Below are positions 20,836 to 29,949 of a stretch of 64,000 nt of DNA, piece by piece. Under the pieces are notes generated by a model. The model was not told the DNA's origin. It did not search any database and saw only the letters and a program-made list of their open reading frames with translations. How positions within the stretch are numbered: the first letter of the stretch is position 1; each line of letters opens with the position of its first letter. The stretch is from Ichthyophis bannanicus (Eukaryota; Chordata; Amphibia; Gymnophiona; Ichthyophiidae): the NCBI GenBank assembly GCA_033557465.1, contig CM066033.1, positions 13,517,080 through 13,581,079 of the forward strand, written 5' to 3'. Made by a program: the position numbers and the translations under genes.

Positions 20836-21995
20836 ATCTCTCTGGAGTGCCTCTTACCTTGGAACAACGTCAGGTATTGGAACTGGGCCTCTCCTTTGTT
20901 CCAGCCTCCAGATATGATGGCTTTTCTACACGGGTAGCTTTGCATCGCTTCTTTCGAAAGCTGAGAGTTCTTCATCATTTTTCGAACTCTACGGGACCAA
21001 CAGATGTCTCTGTGGTTCGGAATCCTTCCCGTTGGCTTCCCTCGGGGGCGCCTGACCATGTGATTTCCACTTATCAAACTTTGGTGTTTCAACATTTGTT
21101 GCGGCTGGAACAACAATTTTCCAGGAGATATCAGGGCTCTAATTTATCGCAGGAGCAATTTAGGGCTTTAAAGGAGCTTCAATCTTTGGATGTTATAATC
21201 CAACGGGCGGATAAGGGGGGTGCTACAGTGCTTTTGTCACCGGATTATTATCAGAGTCAAGTCCAGTCTCACCTCTTGGACCGCACTAACTACATTCAGC
21301 TTGGATTGGATCCCACAGAGGAGCTCCAGGCACGTATTCATACGCTGGTTTCTGAAGCCTTCTTTCACAATTGGATAACCCGTCATGAGATGGGTTTCCT
21401 GATAAAGAAAAAGCCGGTAACGCCGATTTTTTATCTAGTTCCAAAAATACACAAGTCCTTGTCTGACCCACCGGGCCGCCCCATTGTCTCCTGCCGAGAT
21501 TCTCTGTTAGAACCACTTTCGCAGTTCTGCGATTTCTTTTTACAATCAGCAGCACGACAAGTTGATTCCTATCTTCGTGACACTGCGGATTTCTTACTAA
21601 AATTGCAGTCCTGCCACCAGATGGATACTTACACCTATCTAGTGTCCTTGGATGTGAAGGCCCTCTATACCAATATTGATCAACATGAGTTGTTGGCTTA
21701 TATGCAAACTTACCCTCTAGTCCTCCCTGACCGGATCCCACATACTTTTGTCCTTGCTTTATTGCAATTGGTTTTGGTGGATAATTTTTTCCTCTATCAG
21801 GGTGTGTTTTATCGCCAGATACATGGGATCGCTATGGGGGCCACGGTTGCTCCATCTTTGGCCACAATATATATGGCAGCTTTTGAGCAGGAATTCATCT
21901 ATCCCGATCCAGCCTTTAGTAAGATTCCATTCTGGAAACGTTTTCTAGATGACATCTTTTTTATTTGGACGGGAGATCGCAATGATTTAGATTGA
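20787..21995 (+). CDS. Penelope-like reverse transcriptase
   Basis: A 402-codon frame. INLSGVPLTLEQRQVLELGL near the start is the usual N-terminal block of these enzymes, followed by IIQRADKGGATVLL, FYLVPKIHKSL, GRPIVSC, LVSLDVKALYTNID (catalytic Asp, motif A), GIAMGATVAPSLATIY (motif B) and RFLDDIFFIW (motif C, paired Asp). It ends early at GDRNDLD with a TGA. The endonuclease frame starts 4 bases earlier in another frame; a small deletion near 21990 seems to have split one protein. Penelope RTs are related to telomerase RT. Confidence 0.9.
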   Translation: MAGTGHPVPHEDLSVINLSGVPLTLEQRQVLELGLSFVPASRYDGFSTRVALHRFFRKLRVLHHFSNSTGPTDVSVVRNPSRWLPSGAPDHVISTYQTLVFQHLLRLEQQFSRRYQGSNLSQEQFRALKELQSLDVIIQRADKGGATVLLSPDYYQSQVQSHLLDRTNYIQLGLDPTEELQARIHTLVSEAFFHNWITRHEMGFLIKKKPVTPIFYLVPKIHKSLSDPPGRPIVSCRDSLLEPLSQFCDFFLQSAARQVDSYLRDTADFLLKLQSCHQMDTYTYLVSLDVKALYTNIDQHELLAYMQTYPLVLPDRIPHTFVLALLQLVLVDNFFLYQGVFYRQIHGIAMGATVAPSLATIYMAAFEQEFIYPDPAFSKIPFWKRFLDDIFFIWTGDRNDLD

Positions 21996-23017
21996 ATACC
22001 CATATGCCTCGCATTCAGTTTACAGCAACAGTTTCTATGAACACTATACAATTTTTGGATGTTCAGGTGTCTCTTTCTTCTGAGGGTTTTGTGACGACCC
22101 TGTACCGTAAGGATGTCCAGCATAATACTCTGCTGAATTACCGCAGTTTTCACCCAAGAGCTCTGAAACAAGGCTTGCCTTTTGGGCAGTTCTTACGGCT
22201 CAGGCGAAATTGTTCGTCATTGCAGGCTTTTAAGCAGCATGCCCAAGAACTTTCACAACGTTTGCAGGCACGGGGCTACCCCCCTCAGGTGATATCTAGG
22301 GCCTATAAGAGGGCCCGTTATTTACATCGGGAATGGCTACTTACTCCTAAACCCCCGACGACTCAAGATTCTGTCATCACAGGGGTTCTGCCTTATACAC
22401 GACAGATCTCACAAGTTACTGGTCTGTTGCGCCAATTTTGGCCTGTGTTGGAGGTACATACTTGCTTTCAGGATAAAATCTTACAAATAGCTTACTCCCG
22501 CACTTCTAACCTACGCGACAAAATTGTGCATACAGCATCACCTATTGACCGTCCAATCCGGATACATGCTGATGCTGGTCATTTCTCGTGTGGGGGTTGT
22601 ATCTATTGTGCTGGCACCTTGGAAGGAACGGAATGGATTGATGAGCATACCTCTCAAAAATACACTACTCGCTGGCATACGGACTGTTCCTCAAAGTTTG
22701 TGGTATATTTGATAATATGCCCGTGTTCCTTATACTACATTGGTCGCACTACAAGATCGTTTCGAACACGTCTTTCTGAACATGCCTCCTGTCTTAGGGT
22801 TAAGAGATTAGCCGCCCCTATGGTTGAACACCATCTGTTGATGAATCATGCTTTTACATCATTACGGTGGCGGGCTTTAGATCACATTCCGTCTGATCCT
22901 CGGAGGGGGGACCGCGAACAGAAACTTCAAGTCCGAGAACAGCGTTGGATCTTCCTTTTAAATTCAGTCGCCCCTGGGGGACTGAATACCCAACTTGACT
23001 GGCATACGATACTGTGA
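21992..23017 (+). CDS. Penelope-like C-terminal GIY-YIG endonuclease
   Basis: A 341-codon frame continuing the RT thumb (TIQFLDVQVSLSSEGF, GLPFGQFLRLRRNC, SRAYKRARYLHREWL). Near residue 200 is a CGGCIYC zinc-binding cluster, then FVVYLIICPCSLYYIGRTTR followed by SFRTRLSEH: the GIY-YIG signature with its catalytic Arg. The C-terminus LREQ-like KLQVREQRWIFLLNSVAPGG closes the domain, with GLNTQLDW as usual. The frame is intact from the split point to the stop. The endonuclease nicks the target DNA for insertion. Confidence 0.9.
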   Translation: MNTHMPRIQFTATVSMNTIQFLDVQVSLSSEGFVTTLYRKDVQHNTLLNYRSFHPRALKQGLPFGQFLRLRRNCSSLQAFKQHAQELSQRLQARGYPPQVISRAYKRARYLHREWLLTPKPPTTQDSVITGVLPYTRQISQVTGLLRQFWPVLEVHTCFQDKILQIAYSRTSNLRDKIVHTASPIDRPIRIHADAGHFSCGGCIYCAGTLEGTEWIDEHTSQKYTTRWHTDCSSKFVVYLIICPCSLYYIGRTTRSFRTRLSEHASCLRVKRLAAPMVEHHLLMNHAFTSLRWRALDHIPSDPRRGDREQKLQVREQRWIFLLNSVAPGGLNTQLDWHTIL

Positions 23018-23171
23018 TTCCTGCACATACCCCTTAGGGATTCCCTGGCTGGTGGGTATTCCTTGTTTTTGGGGGTTGGGCAACTGTTTTGATTGGATGG
23101 CCTCTTTGCTCTCTACACTGACGTCAGACGCCGATGGCATTATAGCAGTTAAATCTCCTGTGGCCGGTGAG

Positions 23172-23243
23172 AGGCTGTGTAACCTTTAGCTGATCTTTCC
23201 AAACCTGAAGCAGGGTTTTTTCGATTTGAAGCATTAAAACCCG
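23172..23243 (+). repeat. 3' partial pseudo-LTR
   Basis: A near-identical direct copy of 19716-19787. It stops at CCCG, just inside the predicted GAAA of the hammerhead candidate, and is followed by the right target duplication. Confidence 0.85.
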
Positions 23244-23244
23244 A

Positions 23245-23985
23245 TTGGTGAGAGTTGGCCAAGGCAAGCCGGTTCTTCAGCCGGAGAAAGGAAAGGATGT
23301 CGGAGGGCCTGGATGCTCTGGTTCAAAAATGGCCCATGGAGGGCTCCTGTATGTGTTTCCGCGTTGGGCTCTCATAGGAAGGGTCCTGCAGCGAGTAGAC
23401 GCACACCAAGGGTTCGTGATTCTCATAGACTCAGACTGCCTGAGGCGGTCGTGGTATGCTGACCTCGTAAGGTTGCTGGCTGATCGTCCGTGGCATCTCC
23501 CGTGTAGAGATGATCTCCTGGCTCAGGGGCCTGTGCAGATGCCTCAGGTGGATCGATTCTCGCTTACGGCCTGGCTATTGAAAGGGCAAGGCTCCGTAAG
23601 CGAGGATATTCGGGAGCAGTGATCACGACCTTGTTGAATGCTCACAAGTGCTCAATCTGCCTCTCTTATGTGAGGATTGGCGCATTTTTGAGGGCTGGTG
23701 TGCAATCCAGAAGAAGAGACCCCTCACGGTCTCGGTGCCGGAGGTTTTGGAGTTTTTACAGACAGGTTTCGAGAAGGGCCTTGCGGCCAGGGCCTTGCGA
23801 GTGCAGTTGGCAGCTATTTCCTGTTACAAGGGCAAGGTTCATGGGAAGGTGTTAGGAGAACATGCAGACATAGGTAGGTTCCTGCGGGCGGTGCGGCGCC
23901 TGCGGCCTCAGCAAAGATCGTTGGTCCCTCCTTGGGATCTCAATTTGGTGTTAAATGCTTTAGCTGGGGAACCTTTATGAGGTAT
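23245..23985 (+). pseudogene. DIRS methyltransferase-like region and recombinase N-terminus (D3)
   Basis: Continues D3 after the Penelope-like insertion: ERMSEGLDALVQKWPMEG matches D5, followed by VILIDSDCLRRSWYADLVRLL and LTAWLLKGQGS. The recombinase frame then reads AIERARLRKRGYSGAVITT, IFEGWCAIQKKRPL, ALRVQLAAISCYKGKVHG and PPWDLNLVLNALAGEP. A one-base shift lies near 23350 and others near 23690. The sequence ends in the middle of the recombinase, before any catalytic residue. Confidence 0.85.
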
Positions 23986-24214
23986 TTTGCTCAAATTCTG
24001 GTAGTACTGAGGCCCTCAGGCACGGGCACACCTGAAGGCGTGCTTCTTTAAATGCTTTTGCTGGTGTCCCGATTGGGCCATGGCAGGGGGAGCGCGAGGG
24101 GCTTGCGGCTGCCGCTTCCACCCCTGATGCTGAATCGGGTGCCGATGGAGAGGCTTTTGCCGGTGAAGAGGCTTGACTATTAACCTTAACCTGATTGGCC
24201 TAAGGAGACCATTA
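23986..24214. other. No gene recognised
   Basis: Short spacer between the broken end of D3 and an L2 tail. GC-rich, no family recognised. Confidence 0.4.
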
Positions 24215-24425
24215 ATTTTTATACATTTATTTATTTATACAGTTTTTATATACCTCTCCTTCCAGAGAGTGGTTTACATTGAACAAACAGCTACAGAGAA
24301 CAATTAAAAACAACCACAGAAAAACTTGAACTATATGCAAAGTAGATGCCTGAATCCTGAGCTATTATATAAGGTGTTATAGATAATATATATAACATCA
24401 ACTATATACATTTTGAATGATTGTG
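24215..24425 (-). repeat. L2-type 3' end
   Basis: TTTATTTATTTATACAGTTT then TATATACCTCTCCTTCCAGA and GTGGTTTACATTGA: a 3' UTR tail only. Confidence 0.6.
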
Positions 24426-24427
24426 AG

Positions 24428-25290
24428 AGATTTATTTATTTATTTAGACAGTTTTGTATAGCACCTTATCCTTCAATCAAAGTGGTCACAACACAATTGG
24501 GGGATACATTTAACACGAGGGGATATGAGACGCATACGCTAATACTTACAGGGAGTAAGAGCGTATGTGAACGGGCAGCATTTTAGTCATTGTTGTTGTA
24601 GTATTCAGTAAACAGTAGTGTCTTTAGCTCTTTCCTAAATGTTTTGAGGTCTTTGATAGACCTGATGTGGACTGGCAGGAGGTTCCATAATTTGGGTGCA
24701 GTGTAGGCGAATGCTCTTTTGCTGATTACTTGCTTTGTACTATGGACTGATGATGGTACTGCAAGAGTGTTTAGACTGCTGTTTCTTCTGCTCTTGCTCT
24801 CTGCTTGGGTATGAATCTTAGATGTGAGGTATGAGGGTGAGATGTTATGTAGTAGCTTGAAAGTGGTAATTATTACTCTATATTAATTCTACTCGTTAAT
24901 GGGAGCCAGTGCAGATCTCTGAGGATTGGTGCAAAATACTCTGTCAAGCTTGCTTTAGCTATTATTCGGCAGTCACATTTTGGGCTATTTGGAGGATGTT
25001 AACTGTCTTTTTGGGCAGACCCTGTAGTAAACTATTGCAGAAGTCCCAGTGTGGGGTTATGAGAGCCTGGACTACCGTTCAAAAATCGCTAGATTTTAGA
25101 AGAGGTCTTAGGTTCTGGATGGATCTTAGCTTAAAGAATATAGTCCTAGCTGTTCGTTTTACCTGGGATGACATACTGAGGGATTTGTCCAAGATGATTT
25201 CCAAGTATTTCACCTCCTGTTTTACTTGAATGGTGGTGTTTTGTATCTTGATTACAGTAGTTTTGTAACTGGAGCAACTGCTGGAGACGG
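24428..25290 (-). pseudogene. L2 LINE, RT C-terminus and 3' UTR
   Basis: Starts at the left with a TTTATTTATT tail, then a 3' UTR, then coding sequence on the minus strand: KRAFAYTAPKLWNLLPVHIR followed by SIKDLKTFRKELKTLLF is the common end of L2 ORF2, and further right VKYLEIILDKSLS, SSQVKRTARTIFFKLRSIQ. Stops and shifts are present. It is inserted into the pol start of DIRS copy D4, which resumes at about 25290. Confidence 0.75.
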
Positions 25291-25485
25291 CCTACAATTT
25301 GGTGGAAGCTTTGCAAGGAGACAACAGAAAGGCATCCACGAGCAGTATTGTGAACTCCAGAGAAAAACCTTTGTGAATGACTTCCATCACCCATTGGTCA
25401 GAAGTGATCTGGACTAAGACAGGGTAAAACTGGTGAAGACGATCCCTGACCTGTACCACCCCTGCCTGGGCCCCCTCATCTCATT
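25290..25485 (-). pseudogene. DIRS pol N-terminus (D4)
   Basis: The minus strand reads LHQFYPVLVQITSDQWVMEV and then IHKGFSLEF and LVDAFLLSPCKASTK, equivalent to the segment just before the RT of D5 (SRVTSDQ, VLEVIREGYALEL, ILPAFVQSPCGSSTK). The L2 insertion ends it. Confidence 0.7.
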
Positions 25486-25489
25486 GTGC

Positions 25490-26640
25490 TTTCTTGGAAC
25501 TGGCCCCAGTTCCTGAAAACAACCCCTGACCCTCTACCACCCCAAAAGGTCTGACCCCTAAAAGGATAATGTACCATTTAATAAGGGGCAAAGTGCACTG
25601 CTCAGAAATGATGTAAATCGTAAGACGTATCCCTCAACACCGGGGTCAGCTTACTAGCCTTTGGCTTGTCATCAGGAAACGTAGCCAGCCTGAACTCCCC
25701 AAATTCTTTGACCAACATCTCCAAGGCATCCCCAAACACGAGCTTGTCCTTAAAGGGGAGCTTACACTGAAGAGTCTAACAGTACACATACACCAATCAG
25801 TTATACCACCACAAGAGCCATCGAGCTGCCACCACTAAGGACATACCCTTGGTAGAGACCCAAAGTTCATAGAATGTATTTGTCAAATACATCACTCTAG
25901 CCTCCAGCCTAGCCTCTTCAGGCATAAGCTACGAGGTTTCAGCATCAGATCCCAATGCCTTTGACCAATGCATACTGTACATGCTCTGGCCACATTAAAA
26001 GCTTCTGTCTGCGGAGCTTAAGTCCAACACATTCACCTCAAATGCCTGCTTTAACTAAAGGTCTCCAATTTCTTATCCTGCACATCATTCAATGCCGTAC
26101 CTCCTTCCACAGGGATGGTGATCTTCTTGGTCACTACGGAGACCATTGCATCCATGTTGGGAATCTTCAAGAGATCCTTCTCACTCAGTGGAATGGGATA
26201 CAGGCGCTGCATGGTCCGACCACCGCGCAATCCCGCTTTATGAACTTCCCAGTCCAAATCGATCATCTGCTTAAGGACCCTATGGACAGGAAAGGCAGTC
26301 TCAAACACCCTGATGCCCCGTAATAGGGGATCTTCTAAGGGAGGCTCCACTGTCTGTGGTTCCAGAGGAATGTTTAGAGCTGCCAAAAAGTTCACAATTA
26401 ATGCCACGAGATCCTCTTGGAAAAACTCACAACACTGGGATCCTCTCCCGGAGGGATCTCTCCTTGCTCCAGGACCCAGAGTCAAGACATCTTCACCGAG
26501 CTCCGAGGGCCCCTCCTTTGGGTCATCAAAAGTCAGAGTACCCTGAAATGTGGTCCTCCTCCAAATAATACAAAACTCTGGCTAGAGTATCCTCCAGAGC
26601 TTAAAAGGTGAAGTAACCACCAAGGTCTCTTTCCGTAGTT
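25490..26640 (-). pseudogene. DIRS gag (D4)
   Basis: The 26485-26051 frame contains VALIVNFLAALNIPLEP, EDPLLRGIRVFETAFPVHRV, TMQRLYPIP, and VTKKITIPVEGGTALND, which align with D5 gag (EDPLIQAIRRSQRVFPVHRV, MSRLYPLP, VTKKTTIPVEGRSALRD). Further left the broken frame gives LPFKDKLVFGDALEMLVKEF, matching LPFKGKLLFGEDLEKLVKDL. It ends near 25490 with SSKKAQ and a stop, as D5 does with a Ser-rich end. Stops and shifts throughout. Confidence 0.75.
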
Positions 26641-26689
26641 TAGGAGGAACCTTGTCACTCTTGGATCCATTTACAGCAACAGGATAAAA

Positions 26690-26765
26690 TCAAAATAAAC
26701 TGAATACTGGGCAGACTGGATGGACCATGCTGGTCTTTATCTGCCGTCATTTACTATGTTAAGAT
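26690..26765 (+). repeat. CR1 3' end
   Basis: TGGGCAGACTGGATGGACCA followed by GGTCTTTATCTGCCGTCATT and TACTATGTTA, the conserved tail of many tetrapod CR1 copies. Only the tail is present. Confidence 0.7.
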
Positions 26766-26769
26766 TCCC

Positions 26770-27440
26770 CCAGGCCCTGCTTTATGCAGTAAGCCTGCTG
26801 ACTACCTCATCGCTCGCCCCCCAAGAACAGGAGCCAAATCCTGCCTCCCTGAAGGGCCTAAAATGTCCAGTTGAGCAAGAGACAAAATGGCTGTGATTCC
26901 TGCCAGAACTGCAGCCTGAGAAAAACTCAGATTTGCTGAATTGGCTGTTTCTTCTGCTGCCGGGAACCCCCCCTCCCCAGCTAGACTGGGCGACCCTGGA
27001 AACTACTGCCCACCGTGCAGTCCTTGGCCTCACGTGTCCTGCAATATCCTGCCGCAGACAGGTGATCTCACCTGCAGTTACCGGCCGCGCAAATGGCCTT
27101 CTCCAACGGCATTTCCACAGCGCAGGAACTAACTGTCTCTCAAGCCAACACACAAGTTCACAGCTGCCTATGACAGCGCCTTCACACTGCCAGTAAACAC
27201 AACCGATCCCCCACCTGCAGTATTGTTGGGATGCCTTCTAGAAGTGTATAGGGACCAGAACCACTAGGTGTATGCCGTCCTCAGGGACCTGCAGGCAACC
27301 AAGGAGTGTTGGGACCCTACAGGCTGAGATTACACTCCACCACAGCATCCACTTTACTCACAAAGCCTGCTCAGCTCTCTCGTCAACTGAAAACTGCCCC
27401 TTTTTTTATTTATTTTATTGAATACCAATTGAGTTCTTCC
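26770..27440. other. D4 leader, no clear gene
   Basis: Minus-strand frames such as 27153-26782 have no recognisable domain. By position this should be the gag start and leader of D4; a short GLLHKAGPGG near 26780 recalls the LLHKA of D3. Confidence 0.35.
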
Positions 27441-27812
27441 CCATCTGCTGAAGACTGAGGATACTGGCTTGGAGGGAGGAGCTCAGCCTCCTTATACTGT
27501 GACATCACCAAAGTCAGGAATTCTCAGTGCCATCTGCTGGAGACTGAGGATACTGGCTTGGAGGGAGGAGCTCAACCTCCTTATACTGTGACATCACTAA
27601 AGTCAGGAATTCTCAGTGCCATCTGCTGGAAGACTGAGGATACTGGCTTGGAGGGAGGAGCTCAGCCTCCTTATACTGTGACATCACCAAAGTCAGGAAT
27701 TCTCAGTGCCATCTGCTGGAGACTGAGGATACTGGCTTGGAGGGAGGAACTCAACCTCCTTATACTATGACATCACCAAAGTCAGGAATTCTCAGTGCCA
27801 TCTGCTGGAAGG
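27441..27812. repeat. Tandem array of about 89 bp, four copies
   Basis: Units start at CCATCTGCTG at 27441, 27530, 27619, 27709 and 27798 (partial), so the period is 89-90 bp. Each contains GACTGAGGATACTGGCTTGG, GGAGGGAGGAGCT and TTATACTGTGACATCAC. The unit resembles the inner part of the D5 terminal repeat (CAGCTGCTTGGAGGCTGAGA, then ATACTGGAG), so the array is an amplified piece of a DIRS terminus. Confidence 0.85.
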
Positions 27813-27934
27813 GGGATAGAACCCAGGAGTCTGGTCTCTAGTTATCTGGCAATTCCATAGTGTCCCTCCAGTCCAGGTCAATCCCAAATATTCCTTTTGC
27901 CGCAGAACTTTGAGAAAGTTGCTGCTGGGCAGAT

Positions 27935-28105
27935 ATAGTAATTAGATCTTACCTGCTAATTAGTGTTCCTGAAGGAACGACAGTCCAGTCCCTTTACTTC
28001 TGGGTTACGCAACCCTTCCAGCAGCTTGGAGGCTGAGCCCAACCTTTTTGGGGATGGGGCGGTATAAATACCACTGGGACCACCCACCAACTCCAGTAAC
28101 CGAAT
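27935..28105. repeat. D5 left inverted terminal repeat
   Basis: CCAGTCCCTTTACTTCTGGG, TACGCAACCCTTCCAGCAGC and GGCGGTATAAATACCACTGG are found as reverse complement at 35838-35950. The TATAAATA suggests a promoter inside the repeat. Confidence 0.85.
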
Positions 28106-28183
28106 GAAAAAGCAGAGTTAAGAGAAGTTTCGTTAACACCTATCTAGCATCACACCTCAAAGGAACATTAACAATCAACCTTT

Positions 28184-28184
<1 letters not shown>

Positions 28185-28233
<49 letters not shown>

Positions 28234-28234
28234 A
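28185..28234. repeat. TA repeat and T tract
   Basis: About 17 TA units followed by about 19 T, inside the 3' noncoding part of D5. Confidence 0.9.
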
Positions 28235-28400
28235 GGGAATAGGCGTAGGAGAGGAGGAATGGCAATGAGCAGAGGAGGACCACCTGAGTCTGCCACAGCT
28301 GGCTTTCTCCTGCACCCTCTCATCCAAAACTGGCCCCACGCTCGGTCCGATGCCCTTCTATGAATTATAGGCCTTAACGGCTGCCGGAACCGGGTGGGAT

Positions 28401-28502
28401 CAGGGACTGGACTGTCGTTCCTTCAGGAACACTAATTAGCAGGTAGATCTAATTACTATTTCCTTATCGTCACTCCAGTCCAGTCCCTTTAGTTCTGGGA
28501 AG
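28401..28502. repeat. D5 internal complementary region
   Basis: The left half (GGGACTGGACTGTCGTTCCT, then CACTAATTAGCAGG) is the reverse complement of the outer left end; the right half (TCCTTATCGTCACTCCAGTC) is the reverse complement of the outer right end. It equals the sequence made when the two ends are joined in a circle. It directly follows the recombinase stop, which lies at 28515. Confidence 0.9.
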
Positions 28503-28514
28503 TACCCGAGCAGT

Positions 28515-29579
28515 TCAATCCTGGGTGGGATCCGGAATACCGGACTGAAGAACCGCCACACCGAACCGAGCGTCCGCTGAACTCTGTACATCCAGCCTGT
28601 AGTGCTTGGTGAAGGTATGCAGAGAGGACCAAGTCGCTGCCCTACAGATATCCAGAGGGGGAACTAGGCTGAATTCCGCCCAAGAGGTAGCCTGAGCCCG
28701 AGTGGAGTGCACACGCAGACCCCCTGGAACCTGCTTCCCCCTCAGGATGTAGGCGGAAGCGATCGCTTCTCTGATCCACCGGGAGATGGAAGCTTTAGCC
28801 GCCGCCTCCCCTTTGTGCGGGCCTCCGAACTGAATGAACAGCCGGTTGGACTTCCGGAAAGGGGCTGTGCGCGAGAGGTAACGCTTCAAGGCCCTCTGGA
28901 CGTCTAGGAGACGAAGTTTGCTATCCCTACCTTCATGCCCCTCGGCCGAAAGGGCTGGGAGGGTAACTGTCTGGTTCACATGAAAGGGAGAGATAACCTT
29001 GGGTAAGAAGGAAGGAACCGTGCGTAGAACCACTTTGTCCTTGAGAAAGGAAAGAAAGGGGGGCCAAGATGACAGCGCTTGTAATTCTGAGACCCGCCTG
29101 GCCGAGCAGATAGCGACCAGAAAAACTGTCTTTAGGGTCAGATCCTTTAAGGAGGCCCTCTTTACTGGCTCGAAGGGTTCCCCGATCAAGGCATTTAGCA
29201 CTAGGTTGAGATCCCAAGGGGGGATGACCGACCTCCGTTGAGGACGCAGTCGTCTAACTGCCCTTAGGAACCTGGAAACGTCCGCGTGGGCCCCTAGGGG
29301 CTTGCCACGGACCTTGCCTCTATAGCAAGCGATGGCAGCCAGCTGGACTCGTAAGGAGCTGTGCGCCAGACCCTTGTCAAACCCTGCTTGCAAGAAGTCC
29401 AGAATCTCCGGGACTGAGGCCGAAAGGGGTTTTCGACGGCGCTCTGCACACCAGGCTTCGAAGATGTGCCAGACCCTTACATAGGAAAGACAGGTCGAGC
29501 GCTTCTTAGCATTCAACAGCGTCGAGATTACTGCTCCTGAATAACCCCGTTTCAGGAGCCGCGCCCTTTCAATAGCCAT
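28515..29579 (-). CDS. DIRS tyrosine recombinase, open (D5)
   Basis: A continuous frame of 354 codons from the first ATG (MAIERARLLKRGYSG). The N-terminal half has the core-binding domain (LSYVRVWHIFEAWCAERRRK, QLAAIACYRGK). The catalytic half has Arg in CSARRVSELQAL (about residue 168), HSTR in RVHSTRAQATSWAEF (about 298) and Tyr in HTFTKHYRLDV (about 333): the R..HxxR..Y set of tyrosine recombinases. The enzyme integrates the circular DNA copy without staggered cuts. The stop lies 13 bases before the internal complementary region. Upstream the frame overlaps the methyltransferase-like region. No broken residue seen. Confidence 0.9.
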   Translation of the reverse strand: MAIERARLLKRGYSGAVISTLLNAKKRSTCLSYVRVWHIFEAWCAERRRKPLSASVPEILDFLQAGFDKGLAHSSLRVQLAAIACYRGKVRGKPLGAHADVSRFLRAVRRLRPQRRSVIPPWDLNLVLNALIGEPFEPVKRASLKDLTLKTVFLVAICSARRVSELQALSSWPPFLSFLKDKVVLRTVPSFLPKVISPFHVNQTVTLPALSAEGHEGRDSKLRLLDVQRALKRYLSRTAPFRKSNRLFIQFGGPHKGEAAAKASISRWIREAIASAYILRGKQVPGGLRVHSTRAQATSWAEFSLVPPLDICRAATWSSLHTFTKHYRLDVQSSADARFGVAVLQSGIPDPTQD

Positions 29580-29631
29580 GCCGTAAGCGAGAATCGATCC
29601 ACGTGAGGCATCCGAACCGGGCCTTGTCTCA

Positions 29632-29949
29632 GCAGTCCCTGTTGCAAGGGAGCCGCCAAGGATGGTCGGCGATCAACCTCACCAGATCCGCATACCAGGG
29701 GCGGCGGGGCCAATCTGGAGCTATGAGGATTACCAATCCCTGGTGAGACTCCACCCGTTGGAGAACCTTCCCGATCAGGGGCCAAGGAGGAAACACATAG
29801 AGCAGGCCTTCCGAAGGCCACTTCTGGGACAGGGCATCCAGGCCTTCGGACATTCTTTCCTTCCGCCGACTGAAGAATCTGTCCACCTTGGCGGACGAGA
29901 ACCGTGCCATGAGATCCATGACTGGAAGCCCCCATCAGGCCACTATTTA
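29632..29949 (-). pseudogene. DIRS methyltransferase-like region (D5)
   Basis: The 29919-29629 frame starts MDLMARFSSAKVDRFFSRRK and goes on with EGLDALSQKWPSEGLLYVFP, VILIAPDWPRRPWYADLVRL and HPWRLPC. In DIRS pol a DNA methyltransferase-like domain lies between RNase H and recombinase; I assign it by position and by these blocks. A TAA at the end of the RNase H frame (29947) and a TAG shortly after separate it from the rest of pol. Whether it has activity in any element is not known to me. Confidence 0.6.

Larger units (their letters stand above)
19400..23244 (+). mobile_element. Penelope-like element with GIY-YIG endonuclease
   Basis: Composed of an inverted terminal block, a direct terminal block, ORF1, RT and GIY-YIG frames, and a 72-bp piece of the terminal block at the 3' end. 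It is flanked by a 13-bp target duplication and interrupts D3 at VMDLMAW. The terminal block at 19719-20037 is present inverted at 19399-19717, making a long palindrome. Only one small frameshift breaks the RT/endonuclease protein, and the two arms differ at few positions, so the insertion is fairly recent compared with its DIRS host. Confidence 0.9.
9990..23985 (+). mobile_element. DIRS-like retrotransposon D3, split by two younger insertions
   Basis: On the plus strand I see, in order, a terminal repeat, leader, gag, the start of the RT, then (after an ERV) the rest of RT and RNase H, then (after a Penelope-like element) the methyltransferase-like region and the N-terminal half of the recombinase. 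The two joins restore the DIRS reading across both insertions, so these are clean insertions. The element ends abruptly near 23985 inside the recombinase, with no internal complementary region or right terminal repeat. It belongs to the same family as D5. Confidence 0.85.
25290..27850 (-). mobile_element. DIRS-like retrotransposon D4, truncated
   Basis: Minus-strand gag and the first part of pol, with a terminal repeat at the right that has expanded into a tandem array (27441-27812). RT core, RNase H and recombinase are lost at the L2 insertion. A CR1 3' end interrupts the gag N-terminal side at 26690-26765. Related to but diverged from D5. Confidence 0.7.

Noticed and set aside
27441..27812. 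CRISPR-like regular repeats
   Set aside because: Repeats are contiguous without unique spacers, and the sequence is vertebrate.
28185..28234. TA repeat as promoter
   Set aside because: Plain microsatellite followed by a T tract at the 3' noncoding side of D5.
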